Shown here: positions 58,623 through 64,000 of the stretch, in pieces
Layout: each line of letters starts with the position of its first letter
Position numbering within the stretch: position 1 is the first letter of the stretch
Assembly: GCF_900115685.1 (NCBI RefSeq)
Contig: NZ_FOXJ01000001.1
Span: forward strand, 372,001-436,000
Source: Variovorax sp. 770b2
GTDB lineage: Bacteria > Pseudomonadota > Gammaproteobacteria > Burkholderiales > Burkholderiaceae_C
DNA: 64,000 bases
Direction: 5' to 3'
Program-made: the position numbers and the translations under genes
The notes under the pieces: model-generated
What the model was told of the DNA's origin: nothing
Database searches by the model: none
What the model saw: the letters and a program-made list of their open reading frames with translations, nothing else

Positions 58623-60362
58623 TTACCCCAGTTGCAGCGCGGAGCCCGCGACCTTGACCACGCCGATGCTCTTGACCTCGGTGCCGACGATGCTCTCGAA
58701 CTTCATCTCGGTGTTCGCCTTCACCGAGAACGCCTTCGCGCTCTCGATGGCGATGCCGGACGCCGACAGCACGATCTTGTTGCCGTTGCTGTCGCTGATG
58801 GTGATGCCGCCGCTCTGGTCGTCCAGCACCAGCGTGTTGCCCGCGGGCGTGGCGAGCGTGAGCGATTTCTTCTCGTCGTCGAAGGCGAGCGTGATGCCGC
58901 TGCGGCTCGTGTAGCCCTTCACGTGGTTGTCGTTGCCCGGCGTGAGCGGCGCGGGCTTGGCGCTGCTGTGGAGCATGCCCAGCACGACGGGGTGGCGCGG
59001 GTCGTCGTCCAGGAATCCGACCAGCACTTCGTCGCCGATCTCGGGGCGGAAGAAGAGGCCGCGGTTGTTGCCCGCATCGGCCGCCGCGACGCGTGCCCAG
59101 ACGCCGTCGTCGCCGCCGTTCACCAGCGGCATCCGCACCCGCACGCGGAATTCGCCTTGCGGGTCTTCGTTGTCGGTGACCACGCCCAACTGCAGCCCGG
59201 CGGTGGGCGCCAGCATGTCGGCGGTGCGCTGGCGCTGCAGTCGCTCGCGCAGCGCGGGGTCGGGCTCGGCGCTGCCGAACTGAAGGTGCGTCTTCCAACC
59301 CTTCTGCGTGTCGAACACCTGGCGCACGCCGGTGACGAGCACATCGCCGCTGAAGCGGTCGCCTACGCCGCCGAGCTTGACGGTGTCGCCGGGCTGGACG
59401 GTGGCGATGCCGACGCACATCGCGCGGCCGCTCGCGAGATCGATCGCCGCGCGTTGCCGCACCGCGCTCGCAAGTGCCACGCCCTCGGGGGCGTCGAGCG
59501 CAGTGTGAGGCAGCAGCACGGTGTCGGCGCCCGCGTCGGCGGCCAGTGCGTCGGCCTGGAAGTTGCCGGTGGACTGGAAGGCGGGTGCTTCGCCTTCCTG
59601 CGCCTCGACCGCCTGGTCTGCCGCGTTCCAGCTCACGGTCTTGACGGCCTGCGCCTGGATGCGCGCGTCGATGCCGCCGTCGAACTCCAGCAGCGTCGCT
59701 CCGAACTGCAACTGGACCGCCGCGGCGCCGATCTTCGGCTCGCTCACTGCGAGCTTCTCGCCACGCGTGAAGACCATGCGCCCGTTGGCCGTGGCCCGGG
59801 AGACGATGAAATCCCAGTCGGTGCAGTCATGCTGAACGAGTTGCTTGTGCGTGACCGTGGTGGCGTCGACCTGCGCATCGACAGTGGCTGCACCGAGCAA
59901 CGACTCGATGACATCGCCATCGGTCTGGTCGAAGAAGTTCGCGCTGCGGCGCACCTGCGCGAGCTTTGTCGCCGCGTGGCGGCAATCGATGAGCAGCATC
60001 GACGACGAGGCCTCGCGGATGCGCAGCCGCTGGCCGACGATCACGCCCTTGAACACCAGCGTCGGGTCGGCGCCGCTGCCCGCCAGGATCTCGATGGTGC
60101 CGCCCGGCTTCACCAGGTCGAGCTTGCCGAGCGGAAAGTCGCCCGAGCCCGCCGCGCCATCGACATACGCGAGCTGCGCCGAAGCGATGCGGTTGGCCGC
60201 GGCCACCACGCTCACCGAATGCAGCGCATGCTCCCGCGGCACCGGCTGGCCGTTCACCTTGACGGTGAACTCGCGGTGCTCGGCCTTGATGGGGAGCGCG
60301 CGCTCCGCGGGCTTGGCGGGCGCGGTGGGAGGGGAAGGAGGGGGAGCGACGGCGTTGGGCAT
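58623..60362 (-). CDS. VgrG-like spike protein (Afp8-like)
   Basis: A 579-residue spike. The N-terminal 60 residues are Pro/Ala-rich, then a gp27-like domain (SSSMLLIDCRHAATKLAQVR; QHDCTDWDFIVSRATANGRM). This is followed by an OB-fold (FRVRVRMPLVNGGDDGVWAR; EIGDEVLVGFLDDDPRHPVV, about 425-470) and a C-terminal beta-helix tip (TLATPAGNTLVLDDQSGGIT). The trimer should cap the inner tube and pierce the target membrane. No toxin extension or PAAR is fused. A GGAGG lies 13 bp upstream of the ATG at 60362. Confidence 0.9.
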   Translation of the reverse strand: MPNAVAPPPSPPTAPAKPAERALPIKAEHREFTVKVNGQPVPREHALHSVSVVAAANRIASAQLAYVDGAAGSGDFPLGKLDLVKPGGTIEILAGSGADPTLVFKGVIVGQRLRIREASSSMLLIDCRHAATKLAQVRRSANFFDQTDGDVIESLLGAATVDAQVDATTVTHKQLVQHDCTDWDFIVSRATANGRMVFTRGEKLAVSEPKIGAAAVQLQFGATLLEFDGGIDARIQAQAVKTVSWNAADQAVEAQEGEAPAFQSTGNFQADALAADAGADTVLLPHTALDAPEGVALASAVRQRAAIDLASGRAMCVGIATVQPGDTVKLGGVGDRFSGDVLVTGVRQVFDTQKGWKTHLQFGSAEPDPALRERLQRQRTADMLAPTAGLQLGVVTDNEDPQGEFRVRVRMPLVNGGDDGVWARVAAADAGNNRGLFFRPEIGDEVLVGFLDDDPRHPVVLGMLHSSAKPAPLTPGNDNHVKGYTSRSGITLAFDDEKKSLTLATPAGNTLVLDDQSGGITISDSNGNKIVLSASGIAIESAKAFSVKANTEMKFESIVGTEVKSIGVVKVAGSALQLG

Positions 60363-60381
60363 GGTGATGTTCGTCCTCCGC

Positions 60382-61050
60382 TTACTTGCGCAGCGGCGGA
60401 AAGCGCACGCGCGTGCCGGCCGGAAGGTGTCGCACGCCGTCCAGGTTGTTGGCGCGCGCCACCTTCAGGTAGAGCGCGGGGTCGCCGTAGATCTGCGCGC
60501 AGAGGGCGGCCAGCGTATCGCCGGCGCGCAGCACGCGCACGTGCGTGAGGTCGGGCGACGAATCCTGCGAGAGCGCGACGCGGGTCTGGTCTTCCACCGC
60601 ATCGACAAAAGTGGCCGCGATGGTCGCGCGCAGCGGCGTGCCGTCGGCCTTGAAGAGCTTGTAGGCAATCGATGCGCTCTTGAGCACGCAGCGCTTCACC
60701 TGGATCGTGCCCCAGGCCACCAGCAGGTAGTTGGGCCGGTGGATGTCGCCGTTGTAGCCGGTGACGGTCTGGAATTTCTCGACCTGCTCCTGCACGTCGA
60801 TCTTCACGCCATTGGCACCGGTGCCGTCCAGGAAGAAGTTCAGCGACATGTCGCCGGGCTTGACCTTCTTGAAGTCCATGCGGCTGCCGGTGGTGCCCGA
60901 GCCTTGCGCGGCGTCGTACTCCATCTCGTAGGCGAGCGTGATCTCGCTCGGGTTCACGTACGACTCGAAGGTGTCGATCTGGCTGCCGGTGGCGCAGTCG
61001 GGCGTGGTGAAGGCTTGCACCAGCAGTTTTTCGAGATGGCCGGAGGGCAT
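60382..61050 (-). CDS. LysM-containing tube/spike adaptor (Afp7-like)
   Basis: A 222-residue protein with a beta-rich N-terminal part (GSRMDFKKVKPGDMSLNFFL; KRCVLKSASIAYKLFKADGT) and a C-terminal LysM-like domain (VRVLRAGDTLAALCAQIYGD, about residues 172-191, ending LPAGTRVRFPP). It matches Afp7/gp53-type proteins that join the tube or spike to the baseplate. A GGAG lies upstream of the ATG. It is the first gene on the far side of the 47-bp inverted repeat from the sheath and tube genes. Confidence 0.87.
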   Translation of the reverse strand: MPSGHLEKLLVQAFTTPDCATGSQIDTFESYVNPSEITLAYEMEYDAAQGSGTTGSRMDFKKVKPGDMSLNFFLDGTGANGVKIDVQEQVEKFQTVTGYNGDIHRPNYLLVAWGTIQVKRCVLKSASIAYKLFKADGTPLRATIAATFVDAVEDQTRVALSQDSSPDLTHVRVLRAGDTLAALCAQIYGDPALYLKVARANNLDGVRHLPAGTRVRFPPLRK

Positions 61051-61141
61051 GTCAGTGGCTCCATCTCGGGGTGCGTTGGGGTGTGCATTGGTTCACGGCG
61101 CGTGTCTTCGGGGCGCGTGCGCAGGCCACCGGGTACTCCCC

Positions 61142-61330
61142 TCCGCGAATGTCCCCCGGCCTGCGGCCTCCTCCTTGATTTCGCTGCGGGGAGCACCCGA
61201 TGCCCTGCGCACACAGGGCGCCGCCGTTGTGCTGGCCGATCAACCACCGTTGCACATGACGAGCACGCCGATGGGGTGCCTTGCGCAGCGAAATCAAGGA
61301 GGAGGCCGCAGGCCGGGGGACATTCGCGGA
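61142..61330. repeat. 47-bp perfect inverted repeat with 95-nt loop inside the eCIS operon
   Basis: Arms at 61142-61188 and 61284-61330 are exact reverse complements. The loop holds a further hairpin, GCCCTG/CAGGGC (61202-61207, 61214-61219). Sequence outside and inside the arms also shows weaker mirrored similarity (GGTAC near 61132 and 61335). There is no transposase or coding region in the 353-bp gap between the LysM and DUF5908 genes (61051-61403). It resembles a REP/BIME-type or MITE-like element. Copy number in the genome cannot be judged here. Confidence 0.9.
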
Positions 61331-61403
61331 GCAAGGTACCCCGTCGGCGGGATCGCGCCCTGAACGCCCCCAGCTGCGATGAACAAGAGATCGGAGCTTC
61401 ATT

Positions 61404-61565
61404 TCAAGGCTCCTCACGATCACGAAGAATTTCGAGCACCCGCTCGACGCACTCCGCCACCAGCGCCTGCCGGTCATCCGCCGGCGCGGGTGGCGTCGCG
61501 GTTCCCCCACCGGCCGCGTTGCCGACTTCGACCGTGATCACCACTTCATCGACGACGATGGGCAT
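61404..61565 (-). CDS. Small DUF5908-type eCIS protein
   Basis: A 53-residue protein starting MPIVVDEVVITVEVGN, with a C-terminal helix DDRQALVAECVERVLEILRD. The MPI.. EVVI..V start and this position (after the second tube gene, before LysM) are typical of DUF5908 proteins in eCIS clusters. Their role is unknown. The start is 11 bp after the tube gene stop, with GGAG 10 bp upstream. Confidence 0.75.
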   Translation of the reverse strand: MPIVVDEVVITVEVGNAAGGGTATPPAPADDRQALVAECVERVLEILRDREEP

Positions 61566-61576
61566 GGAGGGCTCCT

Positions 61577-62017
61577 TCAGCTCTTGTCGAGCCGGAAATA
61601 CTTGTAGGCCAGCGTCAGCGTCTCGACGACGAAGGTGTTGGCCGACGCATTGAGATCGGCGATCGACCACTTCGTCGGAAAGGCCCCCACCACATGCCAC
61701 GTCATGAGCGGTTCGTGCTCGGGGTTCAGGAGCGTCACGTCCACGTCGCGCGGCGTGATGTCGAGCTCCTCGATGCACTGGCGTGCCCAGTTCCACACCT
61801 GGCTGTCCTTCAGCAGTCCGCGCTTGAGCACCAGGTCGCCGTACTTCGCTACGCCGGGATAGCGCTGTACGTAGCGGTTCTCGCCGCCCTCGGGCATGTC
61901 CTCGGTGGCGATCTCCAGTGCGAGGCCGCCGACCTCGGTGAAGCGAAGGTCGTCCGCGGCGGGCGTGATGCCAAGCACTTCCACCTTGAAGTGGAAGCCG
62001 ACGGGGGGCGTGAACAT
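61577..62017 (-). CDS. eCIS inner-tube protein (gp19/Afp5-like)
   Basis: A 146-residue tube-fold protein: PVGFHFKVEVLGITPAADDL, RYPGVAKYGDLVLKRGLL, then CIEELDITPRDVDVTLLNPE and WHVVGAFPTKWSIADLNASA. It is related to phage T4 gp19 and to the neighbouring tube protein. In Afp/PVC the second tube protein usually forms the ring next to the baseplate, and this order (after the first tube gene) fits that. Confidence 0.9.
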   Translation of the reverse strand: MFTPPVGFHFKVEVLGITPAADDLRFTEVGGLALEIATEDMPEGGENRYVQRYPGVAKYGDLVLKRGLLKDSQVWNWARQCIEELDITPRDVDVTLLNPEHEPLMTWHVVGAFPTKWSIADLNASANTFVVETLTLAYKYFRLDKS

Positions 62018-62031
62018 GACAGGGCCGCGCG

Positions 62032-62466
62032 TCAGTCGTTCTGCAGCTCGAGCCCTTCGTGCGCGATCTCGATCGACTCGATCGCGACCTCGTTGCCCGC
62101 GGCTTTCAGGCCAGGGCCTTCCACCTTCACCGGGAAGGCGTTGTGGATCTTCCAGGTCATCACCGGCGCGTGCTCCTCATTGAGCAGCGAGATCACGACG
62201 TCGCGCCGCTCCACCTGGTTGAGCTTCACGGTCGAGAGCCACTTGAAGAAATCGTTGTCGGCCTTGATGATCCCGCGCTTGAGCGTCACGTTGCTGAACT
62301 TGCGCAGGCCCGGCATCTTGATCGACGAGTACTCGGGGAACGAGCCGTCGCGGTATTCGATGGCCTGGTTCTCCTGCGTGAGCCCGCTGACTTCGGAGAA
62401 GCCCAGGCGTGTGCCGCCCCACTGGACGGTGAAGTGGAAGACGGGAAGAGGGTATTGCTGCGGCAT
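62032..62466 (-). CDS. eCIS main inner-tube protein (gp19/Afp1-like)
   Basis: A 144-residue tube-fold protein: PVFHFTVQWGGTRLGFSEVS, EYRDGSFPEYSSIKMPGLRK, NVTLKRGIIKADNDFFKWLS, VISLLNEEHAPVMTWKIHNA. Probably the major tube subunit that polymerises as hexameric rings. It starts 52 bp after the sheath stop, the longest gap among the tube/sheath genes, with GGAG upstream of the ATG. Confidence 0.92.
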   Translation of the reverse strand: MPQQYPLPVFHFTVQWGGTRLGFSEVSGLTQENQAIEYRDGSFPEYSSIKMPGLRKFSNVTLKRGIIKADNDFFKWLSTVKLNQVERRDVVISLLNEEHAPVMTWKIHNAFPVKVEGPGLKAAGNEVAIESIEIAHEGLELQND

Positions 62467-62518
62467 GGCGTCGGCTCCTCGAGGGTTTCAATCGATCGAT
62501 CAATGAAGGGGTGTGCGA

Positions 62519-63886
62519 TCAGCTGGTCTGCAGCTTGTGCGAGAACTTCAGGACGATGAACTCGGCGGGCCGCACCGCGGCCATGCCGATCTCCACGTTC
62601 ATGCGGCCTTCCAGGATGTCCTGCGCGTTCATCGTGGTGCCCAGGCTGCAGCGCACGAAGAAGGCGTCCTTGATGGTGGCGCCCGCGAGCGCGCCCTCGC
62701 GCCATTTCTGCGTCAGGTAGTTCTCGATCATTCCGCGCACCTTGACCCAGGTGTTGGCGTCGTTGGCTTCGAACACGGCCCAGTAGGTGCTCTTCTTGAC
62801 CGACTCCTCGACCATGTTGAAGAAGCGCCGCACCGGCACGTAGCGCCATTCGTTGTCGTTGCCGGCCAGCGTGCGCGCACCCCACACGAGCGTGCCTTTG
62901 CCAGCGAATGCGCGGATCGCGTTGATCGACTTGCCCGTGGTGGCGTCGACGTTGAGCTCGTCCTGGCGCGCGTTGTCCAGCCGCACCATCGGCTCCACCA
63001 CGTCGGCCAGGCCCACGTTGGCAGGCGCCTTCCAGACACCGCGGGCCGTGTCGGTGGCCGCATACACGCCGGCCACGGCGCCGCTGGGCGGCAGCACGAT
63101 GTAGTGGTCCAGCAGCGCGGTCTTGGCGGCGTTGAAGGCGGCCGTGGCGGTGGTCTGCAGGGTGTCCAGCGTCGCCGCGGCGCCGCCGCCGATGGTGACA
63201 TTCACGTTGGTGCCCAGGCCCGTCACCGCATGGTTGAAGCTGGAGCGCAGGAACGGGTAGTACAGCGCGCCGTACTTGAGGTTGTTGTTGCCCACGCGCG
63301 CGCGGTTGGCGGTGAGGGCGGCGTTGTCCTGCGCCGCGTCGCCTACGAACAGGTCCAGGATCGCGAAGCGGTCCTTCAGCGTGCCGCACTGGATCAGCAT
63401 GTTCTGCGACATGGTGTCGTAGCCCGTGCCGCCCAGCTGCACGGCCTCGGGGCACACGAGCAGCGTGGGTTCGTCTTCGAGTGCGACGGCATCCAGGCCG
63501 GCGGTGAAGTCCGCCAGGTCGATGGCATCGGCATAGCCGCCCACGGACACGATGTAGCACTTGCCGCCGCCGTTGTCGAAGAACATCTTGACCGCGTAGT
63601 ACATGAGGTACGTGATCTCGGGCGGGGTCACCGTGGCGATGAAGCCGGGGCCATCCGCGACCAGTGCCACGCCGATGTCGGGCGCGTCGGGGCCGCCGAA
63701 GTACTGCTCGTACTCGGCGAAGTTGTAGATCTTGGTCGGCCGGTTGGCCAGGTCGCCAGCGCTCACCTTGCGGGCTTGCCCGGTGTAGCCGATGAAGGCC
63801 GGGATCGCGGTCTCGACCTCGGCCACCGAGGGTGGAAAGACCGAGATCTCTTCGACGTAGACGTCGGGCGTGCGGTAGGTCGGCAT
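62519..63886 (-). CDS. eCIS contractile sheath protein
   Basis: A 455-residue sheath: MPTYRTPDVYVEEISVFPPS at the N-terminus (the linker that meshes subunits), AFIGYTGQARKVSAG, then the core and a conserved C-terminal domain (WRYVPVRRFFNMVEESVKKS, about 335-355; IGMAAVRPAEFIVLKFSHKL at the end). Only one sheath gene is seen, against three in Afp and PVC; MAC-type and other eCIS use one. The start has AAGGAG upstream. Sheath contraction drives the tube through the target envelope. Confidence 0.93.
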   Translation of the reverse strand: MPTYRTPDVYVEEISVFPPSVAEVETAIPAFIGYTGQARKVSAGDLANRPTKIYNFAEYEQYFGGPDAPDIGVALVADGPGFIATVTPPEITYLMYYAVKMFFDNGGGKCYIVSVGGYADAIDLADFTAGLDAVALEDEPTLLVCPEAVQLGGTGYDTMSQNMLIQCGTLKDRFAILDLFVGDAAQDNAALTANRARVGNNNLKYGALYYPFLRSSFNHAVTGLGTNVNVTIGGGAAATLDTLQTTATAAFNAAKTALLDHYIVLPPSGAVAGVYAATDTARGVWKAPANVGLADVVEPMVRLDNARQDELNVDATTGKSINAIRAFAGKGTLVWGARTLAGNDNEWRYVPVRRFFNMVEESVKKSTYWAVFEANDANTWVKVRGMIENYLTQKWREGALAGATIKDAFFVRCSLGTTMNAQDILEGRMNVEIGMAAVRPAEFIVLKFSHKLQTS

Positions 63887-63920
63887 GGCGAAGGCTCCTT
63901 TGCTGTGCTGCGGAAGTGGT

Positions 63921-64000
63921 TCAGGATTGCGAGAGGTGGACGACGAATTGCGCGTCGGGGCGGTCGGCGCCGGGCTGGGGCAGGTTGCCGATCAGCAGGT
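63921..64000 (-). CDS. 3' end of probable tube-terminator protein (DUF4255/Afp16-like)
   Basis: Only 25 C-terminal residues (LLIGNLPQPGADRPDAQFVV, then HLSQS) and the stop at 63921-63923 are inside the window. The reading frame is open to the edge. Its place directly upstream of the sheath gene, 34 bp away, is where many single-sheath eCIS clusters encode a DUF4255 protein that caps the tube. The identity is mainly from position. Confidence 0.5.
   Translation of the reverse strand, partial: LLIGNLPQPGADRPDAQFVVHLSQS

Noticed and set aside
61142-61330. The 47-bp inverted repeat as an insertion sequence.
   Set aside because: No transposase, no target-site duplication that I can see, and a 95-nt loop with no reading frame.
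60938-61796. Short open frames across the inverted repeat.
   Set aside because: They read through the repeat arms and mirror each other; only the 53-codon DUF5908 frame has family similarity and a ribosome site.
43495-64000. The contractile cluster as a prophage or a type VI secretion system.
   Set aside because: No integrase, head, terminase or TssJLM genes lie in the window, and the AAA+, CIS tape-measure, DUF5908 and DUF4157 set is specific to eCIS.

Overview
The window is very GC-rich, with dense, short-gap gene packing. Its gene content (a DUF4148 exported protein, a czcICBAD cluster, polyol ABC transport, suhB/trmJ/cysE neighbourhood) points to a betaproteobacterium of the Comamonadaceae, most like Variovorax. 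This placement comes from recognising protein families, not from a search.

Layout: (1) 1-5.9 kb is housekeeping. A minus-strand operon (inositol monophosphatase, FUSC membrane protein, MscS-like channel, with 4-bp overlaps) runs divergently from trmJ and cysE. (2) 5.9-10.6 kb holds a VOC protein with an AraC-type regulator, a divergent cadR/cadA cadmium/zinc/lead efflux pair with a MerR-type promoter, and a carboxymuconolactone decarboxylase-like protein divergent from an HxlR regulator with two palindromic operators. (3) 10.8-17.1 kb holds three exported proteins (DUF4148, DUF305, beta-propeller) next to an OmpR-type regulator, a lone receiver protein and a hybrid sensor kinase. A shared DNA box links the exported-protein operon to the regulator gene. 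(4) 17.2-28.1 kb holds a CPA2 antiporter, a heavy-metal two-component system and czcI-czcC-czcB-czcA-czcD (RND tripartite efflux plus CDF exporter). (5) 28.2-36.1 kb is mixed: an NAD(P)-binding protein, a periplasmic cupin, mogA, yjgA, pmbA, an AraC regulator, an alpha/beta hydrolase with an MFS exporter, and a DUF4124 protein. (6) 36.2-38 kb is a secreted thermolysin-family protease whose coding sequence looks less GC-extreme than its neighbours. (7) 38.2-43.5 kb is a polyol ABC transporter with a sorbitol/xylitol-type dehydrogenase.

(8) 43.5-64 kb is the most interesting region: an extracellular contractile injection system (eCIS; Afp/PVC/MAC-like) transcribed from the right edge leftward. 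The order is the tail end of a probable tube terminator (DUF4255-like), sheath, two tube proteins, DUF5908, LysM adaptor, VgrG-like spike, gp25, two large baseplate proteins, a 911-residue protein of unknown role, tape-measure protein, AAA+ ATPase, and finally a 1054-residue DUF4157 protein. The DUF4157 protein's C-terminus carries a His-Ala-Glu plus Cys-x3-Cys arrangement like that of nucleic-acid or nucleotide deaminases, so it is a candidate cargo toxin. A 47-bp perfect inverted repeat separates the sheath/tube genes from the baseplate genes. No PAAR tip gene and no adjacent immunity gene are visible.

No tRNA, rRNA, CRISPR array, transposase or replication origin was recognised.
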